Origin: Corynebacterium oculi
GTDB lineage: Bacteria; Actinomycetota; Actinomycetes; Mycobacteriales; Mycobacteriaceae
Length of the DNA stretch: 64,000 nucleotides
Direction of reading: 5' to 3'
NCBI RefSeq assembly: GCF_001412105.1
Contig: NZ_LKST01000001.1
Coordinates: 496,001-560,000, forward strand
A program made the position numbers and the translations under genes. The notes beneath the pieces were generated by a model. It did not search any database and was not told the DNA's origin. It saw only the letters and a program-made list of their open reading frames with translations. Shown here piece after piece: positions 1 to 8,079 of the stretch; within the stretch, counting starts at the first letter, position 1, and every line of letters begins with the position of its first letter.

Positions 1-15
1 ACCTTTCCTTGCCAC

Positions 16-48
16 TGTGTGATTGGTGGGAATCACTCCCGTCACACA
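16..48. repeat. inverted repeat upstream of cobA
   Basis: TGTGTGA (16-22) and TCACACA (42-48) form a perfect 7-bp inverted repeat with a 19-nt loop. It could be the terminator stem of a gene outside the window or an operator for cobA; no T-run follows. Bases 1-111 otherwise hold nothing I recognise except the cobA promoter. Confidence 0.35.
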
Positions 49-97
49 CCCCGGTGAAAAGGTGGTGAAAAACCTCAGCGGGCCGCCCCGGTATGGG

Positions 98-103
98 TAC
101 ACT
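98..103 (+). promoter_or_regulatory. -10 box of leaderless cobA promoter
   Basis: TACACT lies 8 nt before the cobA ATG and no ribosome binding site is visible in between, so transcription probably starts at or next to the start codon. Confidence 0.5.
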
Positions 104-111
104 CGGCACCC

Positions 112-876
112 ATGACGGCAACGCACCAGTATTTCAGCCCCGGCCACGTGTACTTGGTGGGCGGCGGGCCGGGTGCCTGGGATCTCATCACCGTGCGGGG
201 GATGAGGGCCCTGCAACGAGCGGAGGTGATCCTCACCGATCACCTTGGCCCCACGGCGGAACTGGACAAACTCTGCGATACCTCCGCCAAGAAGATCATC
301 GACGTCTCCAAACTGCCCTACGGCAAACAAACCACCCAAGAAAAGATCAATGCGTTGCTGGTGGAGCACGCCCGTACCGGGGCCGTGGTGGCCCGCCTCA
401 AAGGCGGAGACCCCTACGTGTTTGGCCGAGGCTTCGAGGAATACGAGCACTGCCTGCGTCACGGGATTGAGTGCGAGGTGATTCCCGGCGTGACCTCGGC
501 GGTGGCCGTGCCGGGGCTGGCGGGAATACCGCTCACGCAGCGCGGACTCGTGCATTCCTTTCACGTGGTCTCCGCCCACCTCCCGCCCGGCCACCCGCGC
601 TCCCAGGTGGATTGGCCGGCCCTGGCCCGCAGCGGCGGCACCATCGTGGTCATCATGGGGGTGAGGCAGGCGGGTGCCATTGCGGGGGCGCTTATCGACG
701 CCGCCCTGGAACCCACCACGCCCTGCGCCATCGTGCAGGAGGGGAGCACGGAGAAAGAGCGGGTGTTCCGCTGCTCATTGGGGAACTTGGCGGAAACGAT
801 GAGCCGGAACCAGGTGCGTTCCCCGGCTGTGTACGTGATTGGTGAGGTGGCGGGGCCGAGGGGAGATCAACCCTAG
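112..876 (+). CDS. cobA: uroporphyrinogen-III C-methyltransferase
   Basis: A 254-residue stand-alone SUMT, the enzyme that methylates uroporphyrinogen III twice with S-adenosylmethionine to give precorrin-2, the branch point to sirohaem and cobalamin. The N-terminal SAM-binding loop GGGPG (residues 17-21), the central RLKGGDPYVFGRG motif (about residue 100) and the IPGVTSAVAVPGLAGIP segment are family signatures. The length fits the methylase-only form; there is no CysG dehydrogenase or HemD domain. The ATG is chosen because a -10 box lies just upstream. The next gene downstream, a histidine kinase, begins an unrelated accessory block. A copy of the dispersed 13-mer lies within codons for ALIDA. 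Confidence 0.93.
   Translation: MTATHQYFSPGHVYLVGGGPGAWDLITVRGMRALQRAEVILTDHLGPTAELDKLCDTSAKKIIDVSKLPYGKQTTQEKINALLVEHARTGAVVARLKGGDPYVFGRGFEEYEHCLRHGIECEVIPGVTSAVAVPGLAGIPLTQRGLVHSFHVVSAHLPPGHPRSQVDWPALARSGGTIVVIMGVRQAGAIAGALIDAALEPTTPCAIVQEGSTEKERVFRCSLGNLAETMSRNQVRSPAVYVIGEVAGPRGDQP
690..702 (-). repeat. dispersed 13-mer, copy 1 (exact)
   Basis: GCTTATCGACGCC on the plus strand, i.e. GGCGTCGATAAGC on the minus strand, inside cobA. One of nine related copies in the window. Confidence 0.75.
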
Positions 877-919
877 GGGTGAGGTGGGGAGGGAGCAGGT
901 GCGTTACGGTGGGGGCGTT

Positions 920-2056
920 ATGGGATTGTTGAAGTGGATAACGTGGCCTGACGTGGGTTGGGTGGGGAACCTGTGGCGAGTAATAGCGCTGAGTACGTGG
1001 ACGATATTTTCATACCTAAGCCTTGTTGATGCTCGGACTTCCACTTCGGTGATGATTCTTGCTTTGGGGGTACTGCTGCTTATTATACCCAGGTCTCCTG
1101 ATCTGGTCTTGGGTATTGCGACTCTTATATCCTTTATTCTTTATTGGGTATATTATGAGTATTCAGCCATATCATTTGGCTACGCGGTGATATTTTATAT
1201 GTCCTACCTGGCTGGGGAGAGGTCGCAGAAGATTTCTGCAAAGTTATGGCTAGGTATCATGGTGGTGGGATATTCTGCTGCGGCATTAAGTTGGATGGGG
1301 AATATGCTTGATATGGGCAGTATCCGTCTTGTGGTGGAGCATGTTATGGGCTCGTTTATTCTGACGGATGTGTTCATCCTATTTTTCTGGATTTCTGGAA
1401 ATAATAGGAGGATGGTAAAGGTTCAACGCAAAATTCTTCAAGAGAGGGCTGACATGGCGGGTACTTTAGAGCGAACTCGTATCGCTCGGGAGATGCACGA
1501 TATCGTGGCGCACAGCCTCTCTGGTGTGATCGCTTTGGCTGATGGCGCGCGCTACAATGCGGCTAAGGAGCCTCAATTGGCGGTGAAGACCCTAGAAACT
1601 ATCTCGCAAACATCAAGGGAAGCTCTCACACAAATGCGGGGTTTGCTTTCGGTACTGAGGGAGGACGGGCAACGCGATACTCGTTCTGCTCCCGGAGTTG
1701 CCGACCTTTCTATGCTGGTGGGAGAGGCGCGTCGCAATGGACTGGAACTTACCGTGATGGGGCTAAGAGATATTCCTGATGATCTTCCCGCCCTTACCCA
1801 GTTCATCATTTATCGCACGGTGCAGGAACTGCTCACCAATATGCTGAAGTATTCCAGCACGGGCACGGGTGGCCTCACGGTAAAGGTGGAAAATCGCGCG
1901 GTGGTGATTCATTCGCGCAACCCCGCGAAGGAAAGCGTTGGGGAGAACGGTTATGGGCTCATCGGAATGGGGGAGCGGGTGTGCGCCCAGGGTGGCACCC
2001 TGGACGTGAAAAGGAAAGACGGCGAGTTCTTAGTGGAAGCGAGGGTAACCTGGTGA
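920..2056 (+). CDS. membrane sensor histidine kinase (HisKA_3 type)
   Basis: A sensor kinase of about 378 residues that should autophosphorylate and pass phosphate to the response regulator encoded next. The N-terminal half is a run of hydrophobic segments (roughly residues 15-165), followed by the dimerisation/phosphoacceptor box REMHDIVAHS with the predicted phospho-His at residue 193 and a C-terminal HATPase domain (GYGLIGMGER). The ATG at 920 is preferred to an in-frame start at 839, because the latter overlaps cobA and would add a charged, non-conserved N-terminus. The 3' end overlaps the regulator by 4 bp (GTGA). The membrane half, about 1000-1450, is visibly richer in A+T and in ATA/TTA codons than its neighbours, which hints at transfer. 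The stimulus is unknown. Confidence 0.85.
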   Translation: MGLLKWITWPDVGWVGNLWRVIALSTWTIFSYLSLVDARTSTSVMILALGVLLLIIPRSPDLVLGIATLISFILYWVYYEYSAISFGYAVIFYMSYLAGERSQKISAKLWLGIMVVGYSAAALSWMGNMLDMGSIRLVVEHVMGSFILTDVFILFFWISGNNRRMVKVQRKILQERADMAGTLERTRIAREMHDIVAHSLSGVIALADGARYNAAKEPQLAVKTLETISQTSREALTQMRGLLSVLREDGQRDTRSAPGVADLSMLVGEARRNGLELTVMGLRDIPDDLPALTQFIIYRTVQELLTNMLKYSSTGTGGLTVKVENRAVVIHSRNPAKESVGENGYGLIGMGERVCAQGGTLDVKRKDGEFLVEARVTW

Positions 2057-2736
2057 GCGAAAAAATCACGGTGGGGCTGGTGGACGATCAACCTCTGGTG
2101 CGCACCGGCTTTGCCATGCTGGTGAATTCCCAGGAGGATATGGAGGTGGCCTGGGACGTTAGCGATGGCGACCAGGTGCCGGGACAAACCCCCGTGGACG
2201 TGGTGCTCATGGATGTGCAAATGGCCAGGGTAGACGGCATCGCTGCCGCGGAAGTCCTGCTGCGGGAACAACCAACCACCAAGGTCATCATGCTTACCAC
2301 CTTTGACGATCACGAGTTTGTGCGCGGTGCCATTGACGCGGGGGCCAGCGGGTTCTTGTTGAAAGACGCCCAACCGGAGGAATTACTGCGCGCCGTGCGG
2401 GTGGTGCATTCCGGGGAGGCAGTGCTTTCCCCCAAGGTGACGGCGAACGTCCTGCGAGACCTGGCGCCTGCGGGAGGGGCGGCGTCGATAAGCGCCACGG
2501 TGAGCGAAGTGGAGGAATTGACGCAGCGGGAAACGCACGTGTTGCGCCTGATGGCGTTGGGGCTGAATAACCAGGAGATTGCGGAGCAGGAATTTGTTTC
2601 TATGGCCACCGTGAAAACCCATGTGCGGCATATATTGATGAAGACCTGTTCCAGGGATCGCGTACAGGCGGTGCTTTTTGCCTATCGGCGCGGGGTGGTC
2701 ACCCCGGAGGAACTGCTCCATCATCCCCACGGTTGA
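2053..2736 (+). CDS. LuxR/NarL-type response regulator
   Basis: A 227-residue response regulator, cognate to the kinase it overlaps by 4 bp. The receiver domain has the acidic pair D11-D12, the predicted phospho-acceptor D54 (VVLMDVQMARVDG), the LTTFDDHEF switch segment and the conserved Lys in LLKDAQPEE. The C-terminal LuxR helix-turn-helix begins at LTQRETHVLRLMALG and includes NNQEIAEQEFVSMATVKTHV. The GTG start at 2053 is chosen because it gives the usual start of the fold (SEKITVGLVDDQP) and the translational coupling. It probably controls the ABC transporter and perhaps the protease array downstream; that link is inference from position. Confidence 0.9.
   Translation: MSEKITVGLVDDQPLVRTGFAMLVNSQEDMEVAWDVSDGDQVPGQTPVDVVLMDVQMARVDGIAAAEVLLREQPTTKVIMLTTFDDHEFVRGAIDAGASGFLLKDAQPEELLRAVRVVHSGEAVLSPKVTANVLRDLAPAGGAASISATVSEVEELTQRETHVLRLMALGLNNQEIAEQEFVSMATVKTHVRHILMKTCSRDRVQAVLFAYRRGVVTPEELLHHPHG
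2481..2493 (+). repeat. dispersed 13-mer, copy 2 (exact)
   Basis: GGCGTCGATAAGC inside the response regulator gene, in the linker between receiver and DNA-binding domains. It is read as Ala-Ser-Ile-Ser with the rare ATA codon for Ile. Confidence 0.8.
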
Positions 2737-2788
2737 GCATGGTTTTTCACCCCTGGGGGCGATGTGCTGAGAAAACGGATACAGCACG

Positions 2789-3703
2789 ATGGGGTACATG
2801 CTCGAAGTAAAGAATCTGACCAAAACGTATAAGGATAAAAACGCCGTGGACGATCTCTCGTTCACGGTGCCCGACGGCCTAGTCACCGGCTTCCTCGGGC
2901 CCAATGGTGCGGGAAAATCCACCACCATGCGCATGGCGGTGGGGCTGGAAAAACCCACCTCCGGCACCGCAACTTTTGACGGTACGGAGTTCCGCAGCCT
3001 CCCCCACCCGGCCAAGGTGGTGGGAACCCTGCTTGATGCCACCTGGTTCCACCCCGGACGCAGCGCCCGCGCGCACCTGGGCATGATGGCCGCCCTGCAA
3101 GGCGTTCCCATGAGCCGCGTTGACGACGTGCTAGAGCGCGTGGGAATCGCCAGCGTGGCGCAGAAAAAGGTGGGCGGCTACTCCCTGGGCATGAAGCAGC
3201 GCTTCGGGCTGGCCTGCGCGCTGCTGGGCGATCCGAAGCATTTGCTTCTCGACGAGCCCGTCAACGGCCTTGACCCCGAGGGCGTGCACTGGATGCGCGA
3301 CCGAATCCGGGAACTAGCCGCCGAGGGGCGCTCGGTGCTGGTGTCCTCACACCTGCTTTCCGAGATGTCCCTAACGGCCGATCGCCTGGTGGTGATTGGG
3401 CGCGGGCAGCTGGTGCGCGAGGGCACCGTGGAGGAGTTCGTGGGCACCAGCGGGGAATCGCTGATCGAGGTGCGAGTGGACCGACCCGACGAGTTGGAGG
3501 ACGCACTGACCAGCAGCGGGATCAGGGTGGAGCGCGGCCCGGAGAATCAACTGAACGTCTTTGGCGTGGAGGACCCCATGGAGGTGGGGGCGATGTGCCG
3601 GGCGCTGGATCTCACGGTGGCCGGATTACAACGCCGCACCCCCTCCCTGGAGGAGGCATTCCTCTCCGCCACGGCCGAGTCCACCGAATACCGGGCTGTA
3701 TAA
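2789..3703 (+). CDS. ABC transporter ATP-binding protein
   Basis: A 304-residue ATPase of the DrrA/BcrA type of actinobacterial exporter. It has Walker A GPNGAGKST (about residues 37-45), a signature motif in the variant form YSLGMKQRFG, Walker B HLLLDEPVNGLDPEG and the switch His in VLVSSHLLSEM. A C-terminal extension of about 85 residues after the ATPase core is usual for this subfamily. An alternative in-frame ATG lies at 2798. The gene follows the two-component genes and is followed 31 bp later by its membrane partner. The substrate cannot be read from sequence; a TCS next to an ABC exporter often means response to an antimicrobial or envelope stress. Confidence 0.88.
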   Translation: MGYMLEVKNLTKTYKDKNAVDDLSFTVPDGLVTGFLGPNGAGKSTTMRMAVGLEKPTSGTATFDGTEFRSLPHPAKVVGTLLDATWFHPGRSARAHLGMMAALQGVPMSRVDDVLERVGIASVAQKKVGGYSLGMKQRFGLACALLGDPKHLLLDEPVNGLDPEGVHWMRDRIRELAAEGRSVLVSSHLLSEMSLTADRLVVIGRGQLVREGTVEEFVGTSGESLIEVRVDRPDELEDALTSSGIRVERGPENQLNVFGVEDPMEVGAMCRALDLTVAGLQRRTPSLEEAFLSATAESTEYRAV

Positions 3704-3734
3704 GCGCCGTTTCACCACAGAAAGGATCATTGAT

Positions 3735-4487
3735 ATGTCATACCTGGTCAGCCAAGCGCGATCCCTCTTTTCCCTCCGATCCACCTGGGTGTATCTCATT
3801 ATCACCCTGCTCGCGGTGGCGGCGCTCCCCGTTCTTGTTGTTCTCACAACGAGGGAAGAGGATGACGGGCCCCTATCCCTCAGTGGCTTCTTTGGCGGCT
3901 CGGATCTGATATGTCTGGTGGCCATCTTCGCCGGGGCCATGCTCATTGGGGCGGAAATCTCCCGGGGCAGCATCGGCTGGATGTACCTTTCCACCAACCA
4001 CCGCCTTGGCATAGCCCTGGCGCGCGTGACGCTGCTGGTGCTCGGCTTCTTCGCGGCTATCACCCTGGGAGCGGCCGTGGCCATGCTGGTAGTGGTGGCC
4101 CTGGGGCATGATGTTAATTTCTCCCCGGAGGGGAGCGACTTCCTCTTTATCTTGGCATCCTATGTGGAGGTCGCGGTGTTCCTCGTTCTGGCGGCCATGC
4201 TCACCTACGTCTTAGGTAAGGCCGTGTACGCGGCGATGATCTTGCTCATCGACATGATGATCCTGGAACTTGCTGTTACCGCTTATGCCGAGGGCGGGGC
4301 GAGCTGGGCTCAGGCGCTCGCCCACCTGCTGCCCAGGCGCAATACCGCCATCATGATGCTGGGTGAGGATTCCGGCTACACGGTGACGGGGAGCGATCGC
4401 CCGGTGGCCACCCTGGTTCTGGTTGGCATGGTTTTTGCCGTCACCGCTGCGGCCGGGTGGGTTATCAATCGACGCGCGGTGAACTAA
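3735..4487 (+). CDS. ABC transporter permease
   Basis: A 250-residue integral membrane protein with about six hydrophobic segments (for example VYLIITLLAVAALPVLVVL near the N-terminus and LVLVGMVFAVTAAAGWVI at the C-terminus), the layout of ABC-2 permeases. The ATG at 3735 follows a recognisable ribosome binding site (AAAGGA) and gives MSYLVSQARSLFSLRSTW. It is the only membrane partner for the preceding ATPase, so the two probably form a homodimeric or 2+2 exporter. Thirty bases separate it from the first protease gene, so the ABC and protease genes may share a transcript. Confidence 0.8.
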   Translation: MSYLVSQARSLFSLRSTWVYLIITLLAVAALPVLVVLTTREEDDGPLSLSGFFGGSDLICLVAIFAGAMLIGAEISRGSIGWMYLSTNHRLGIALARVTLLVLGFFAAITLGAAVAMLVVVALGHDVNFSPEGSDFLFILASYVEVAVFLVLAAMLTYVLGKAVYAAMILLIDMMILELAVTAYAEGGASWAQALAHLLPRRNTAIMMLGEDSGYTVTGSDRPVATLVLVGMVFAVTAAAGWVINRRAVN

Positions 4488-4517
4488 TCCCTGCAATCAC
4501 ATTCGCGGAAAGGAAGA

Positions 4518-5681
4518 ATGACTATGAAGAATATGCGTGTTGGACTGGCTCTGTGCCTGGCCACCACCGGCCTGGGGCTTGCCGCCCCGGTGGCCACCGC
4601 CGCCGAGGTCGCGCCGGGGGCACCGATGAAAATCTACCTGGAACCGGAAGAGGGTTCGCCGCTGGCTGAGGCACCCCAGGAGTTTCTGAATTCTACGTGC
4701 AGCCAGGGATTGCCAGGAACGGTCACCCTGGAAGATGGAACACGTAAGGACGTTCTTATCAGCGTGGCGCATTGTCTGGTGGGTGAGGAGCAAGATTCCG
4801 TCACCCTCAAACCAGAAGTATATGCGCGCACCCCTGAAGGAGATAAACTCATTGCCGTGCGGGAGCACGGGGAAGAGGTGCCTGGATTTCCCGATGACCT
4901 TGGCGACATAGAGCGGTTAAGGCTGTTTTTTGATACAGACGATGCGGCCTCGGCGGAATTAGTTGAGGGGGTTCATACCACCAGGGTTGCGGATTCGGTG
5001 GATCAATACGGACAATCGCACGGAGAACCCGTGACTCTCACCGGAATACGCGATTACCCCGCGTTGGGGCCCTGGCAGGTTTCCTTTGATAACTTTGGCC
5101 AGCCCATCTGCAAGGACGGTCAGACCACCGGACGCACCTGTGGCGTGCAACTCATGAGGACGCAGAACAGCCTGTGGTCGTTGAATGAGATCGCTGGAGG
5201 AGATTCCGGTGGTATTCAGTTTGATCCTGAGACTGGGGAAGCGCTGGCAATGGTTTCCTATGGATTGTCCTTCAGCAACATGCTTTCTGTCTCTCAGCCC
5301 ATTGATCGCACCATCGAGCAGCTCTATGGGGTACCCGATGGACAAGTCAATGAGCGCTTTGCCTTGCCGGAATCCACGGAGGGGCACGACCCGGTGCGCG
5401 TGTATGAGGAAGAAAAGCAACAAAAGCGGCAATGGGCTGAGGAAAATTTGGAAGAGGAGGAACCCGCCACGCCAGCGGGGGAGATCATCGAGGCCAATAC
5501 CCAGGAAGCGGTGGAGGAAACCGTGCAATGGGCGGAGGACTCCACCCAGCGGGTATGGGAGAACCCCGCAGAATTGCCCGCCGTGGTGGCAGATACCCAA
5601 GAAGTTGCGCAGCACGTGGCTGCCTTGACCGAGGAAAACATCCAGGCAGGACTAGGCCTGCTGCTAGGAGAGGAAGCATAA
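4518..5681 (+). CDS. secreted trypsin-like serine protease, array member 1
   Basis: A 387-residue exported protein of the chymotrypsin (S1) fold. A Sec signal peptide covers about residues 1-29, ending near VATAAEVAPGAPM. The catalytic His is in SVAHC (H85) and the nucleophile in GGDSGG (S230); the Asp is probably in the DDAASAEL segment. A block shared with the next two proteins, FDNFGQPICKDGQTTGR, precedes the Ser. After the protease domain comes an acidic, Gln/Glu-rich tail of about 100 residues that looks helical. There is an alternative ATG at 4524. It ends in TAATG, overlapping the next gene by one base. The substrate is unknown. Confidence 0.82.
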   Translation: MTMKNMRVGLALCLATTGLGLAAPVATAAEVAPGAPMKIYLEPEEGSPLAEAPQEFLNSTCSQGLPGTVTLEDGTRKDVLISVAHCLVGEEQDSVTLKPEVYARTPEGDKLIAVREHGEEVPGFPDDLGDIERLRLFFDTDDAASAELVEGVHTTRVADSVDQYGQSHGEPVTLTGIRDYPALGPWQVSFDNFGQPICKDGQTTGRTCGVQLMRTQNSLWSLNEIAGGDSGGIQFDPETGEALAMVSYGLSFSNMLSVSQPIDRTIEQLYGVPDGQVNERFALPESTEGHDPVRVYEEEKQQKRQWAEENLEEEEPATPAGEIIEANTQEAVEETVQWAEDSTQRVWENPAELPAVVADTQEVAQHVAALTEENIQAGLGLLLGEEA

Positions 5682-5724
5682 TGTCGCGTATTCGTTATGG
5701 CGCTATAGCCGTGGGTCTGGCGGG
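5681..5724 (+). repeat. direct repeat, 5' end of protease 2 (mate at 6898-6941)
   Basis: The first 44 bases of protease genes 2 and 3 differ only at base 7 (C versus T). The repeat spans the start codon and signal-peptide core, with similar sequence just upstream (GAGGAAGCATAATG and GAGGAAGAATAATG). Confidence 0.7.
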
Positions 5725-6898
5725 AATCGCCGCTGGCATGGTCACCCCTGTTTTCGCTACCACGGCCAGCGCCGCCGAGGTCGCGCCAGGTGCGCCGATG
5801 AGAATGGCCACGGACGGCCTTGATGACAGAGTGCAGGAGGAGGTTGGGGAAGTCCCCTTGGAGATCATCACCACGGCTTCATGCTCTCAGGGGATATCGG
5901 GGACGGTAACCCTTGATGATGGTTCCCAGCGCAACGTGTTGGTGAGCGCCGGACACTGCCTCTACGGCATTGAGGGGGAAGGAGTAGAAACATATCCCGA
6001 GGTATATGCCCCGCTATCCGAAGGCCGGAAGCTTATTGCTCGGCGAGAGCACGGAGACAAGGTGTACCCGGTCCCGGAAGGAGGCGGAATAGACGCGGTG
6101 ATCCGGCAGTTTGATGGCCCCGACTGGGCCACCGCAGAAGTGGTCGGCGATGCAGATATGACCCGTGTGGCGGATTCCGTGGATCAGTACGGGCGTAGAC
6201 ACGGCGATCCGGTGGTGCTCACTGGGGTGCGAGATTACCGAGACCTCGAAAAGTGGGAAGTGGACTTTGATAACTTTGGTCAGCCTATCTGCAAAGATGG
6301 GCAAACTTCCGGGCGCACTTGTGGGGCTCAACTCATGCGCACGAGCAACGGAATCTGGCACACGAACCTCTACCTGTCCGGGGACTCCGGAGGAGTGAAC
6401 TTTGACCCCGTCACGGGTGAGGCATTGGGTGTTACCTCGATAGGGATCGTGGGGCTCATAGGCCGTGCTCAGCCTATGGACGTGGCTCTGGAACAGGCTT
6501 ATGGCATTCCCGATGGACAGGTCAATGAGCGTTTCACTCTGCCGGAATCCACGGATCAGCACTCTCAGGCCTACACCCTAAAAGAGGACACGGAGCAGAT
6601 CGATGAATGGGCGGAACAGAATCTTCCCGAGGACATGCTTGTATCGGAAGAACCTTTGGCACTAGAGGATGCACAGGAGCAGGCCTGGATCAATCTGGAG
6701 TCAGGGATAGGCGAGGTGCGGATTCAAACCCAGGACGCCGTAAACCTCCTTTCCGAGGACCCCACCCAGATGGGCACGGTGGTGAGCAATGCCGTGGATA
6801 CCGCCGAGTACGTGGGCAATCTGGTGGAGGAGACCGCGCAGGCCTATGGCGAGGCCTTTGAGAACCTGCTTGCAGAAGAAGGAAATGAGGAAGAATAA
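5681..6898 (+). CDS. secreted trypsin-like serine protease, array member 2
   Basis: A 405-residue paralogue of member 1. It has a signal peptide (MSRIRYGAIAVGLAGIAAG, cut near ASAAEVAPGAPM), catalytic His in SAGHC (H92), probable Asp in DWATAEV and Ser in SGDSGG (S236). The tail of about 120 residues is acidic and helical-looking. Start at 5681 overlaps the previous stop by one base (TAATG), which implies coupled translation. Its first 44 bases match those of member 3 except for one base, so these two are a recent duplication or are kept alike by gene conversion. Confidence 0.82.
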   Translation: MSRIRYGAIAVGLAGIAAGMVTPVFATTASAAEVAPGAPMRMATDGLDDRVQEEVGEVPLEIITTASCSQGISGTVTLDDGSQRNVLVSAGHCLYGIEGEGVETYPEVYAPLSEGRKLIARREHGDKVYPVPEGGGIDAVIRQFDGPDWATAEVVGDADMTRVADSVDQYGRRHGDPVVLTGVRDYRDLEKWEVDFDNFGQPICKDGQTSGRTCGAQLMRTSNGIWHTNLYLSGDSGGVNFDPVTGEALGVTSIGIVGLIGRAQPMDVALEQAYGIPDGQVNERFTLPESTDQHSQAYTLKEDTEQIDEWAEQNLPEDMLVSEEPLALEDAQEQAWINLESGIGEVRIQTQDAVNLLSEDPTQMGTVVSNAVDTAEYVGNLVEETAQAYGEAFENLLAEEGNEEE

Positions 6899-8078
6899 TG
6901 TCGTGTATTCGTTATGGCGCTATAGCCGTGGGTCTGGCGGGCATCACCGCTGGCGTGGTGATGCCCGCCTCTGCCACCGCCGCCGAGGTGGCCCCGGGAG
7001 CATTGATGGTATTGGGGGAGGAGAACCCCTCTCATGATTTGCCCGTCGAGGTACCGCCGGAGTTTGACGTGGTGGGCAGGTGTTCTCAGGGGCTTCCCGG
7101 CACGGTGACTTTGCCCGATGGCTCTCAGAGAAGAACGTGATGGTCAGTGCGGCGCATTGCGTGAAGGGATCGGAAGGGGAGGGGGATATTTCCTACCTCT
7201 ATGCCCCTATGGACGATGGAAATATGCTGATTGCTAGGCCCGATCGTGGGGAGAAAATGCAGAATGAACAGCATTTATTCGACGCGGATTTTTGGCTATG
7301 GAATCCAGACTGGGGCACCGCTGAGATCAATCCCGAGGCGGAGATGACGCGAGTGGGCGATTCCGTGGATCAATATGGGCATAGCCACGGCACTCCCGTG
7401 GTGCTCACGGGAGTGCGTGATTACCGCGATCTTGGGGAAGGGGAGATTTCCTTTGATAACTTCGGTCAGCCCATCTGCAAGGACGGCCAGACCACGGGGC
7501 GTACGTGCGGCGTGCAGTTTCTGCGCACCAGGAATAACATCTGGTCCACCACTCCAGGGCTTCCAGGAGACTCTGGGGGAATCAACTTTGACCCCAACAA
7601 TGGTGAAGCATTGGGGACGACCTCCAAGACTATATTCGGCGTTCTTTTGGCCACGCAGCCCTTTGACGTGGCGTTAGAGGAGGCCTATGGCATTCCCGAT
7701 GGGCAGGTGAATGAGCGATTTGAGTTGCCGGAGTTCACGGAGACTGCTGAGCAGAATGATTCGGTATTGACTTACAATGAATATCAGCAACGCCTCACGG
7801 AGTGGGAGGCGGAGGCATTACCCGCAGAGACCATGAACTCGGGTGAACCTCCCACGCTGGACGATGCGAACGATATGGCCTTTTTTGCTTCCATGTATGG
7901 ATTAGCAGAGGTGAGGGCGCAGGCACAGGACGCGGTGTCCACCCTTGCAAACAATCCCGAGCGATTGGATACCGTGGTGGAAAATGCCGTAGACGGGGCC
8001 GAGGTTCTCGGTGAGATGGCTAGGCAGACGGCCTCTGTGTATGAGCAAGCATTATTTGCGGAAGAAGAAACCGAATAA
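6898..8078 (+). pseudogene. secreted trypsin-like serine protease, array member 3, frameshifted
   Basis: Starting at 6898 the gene encodes a signal peptide (MSCIRYGAIAVGLAGITAG) and the first part of the protease, then stops at 7138-7140 after DGSQRRT. The remainder continues in another frame, from KNVMVSAAHC (7131 onward) to 8078, with His in SAAHC, probable Asp in DWGTAEI and Ser in GDSGG. Comparison with members 1 and 2 (DGSQRNVLVSAGHC) places a one-base deletion in the GAGAAGAA stretch near 7129-7134. As read, no complete enzyme is made. The rest of the frame is intact, so the change is recent, phase-variable or a sequencing error. Its tail most resembles that of member 2. Confidence 0.8.
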
Positions 8079-8079
8079 C

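Noticed and set aside
839..919. Longer start for the histidine kinase
   Set aside because: The extra 27 residues overlap cobA and are charged and non-conserved; the ATG at 920 directly precedes the membrane region.
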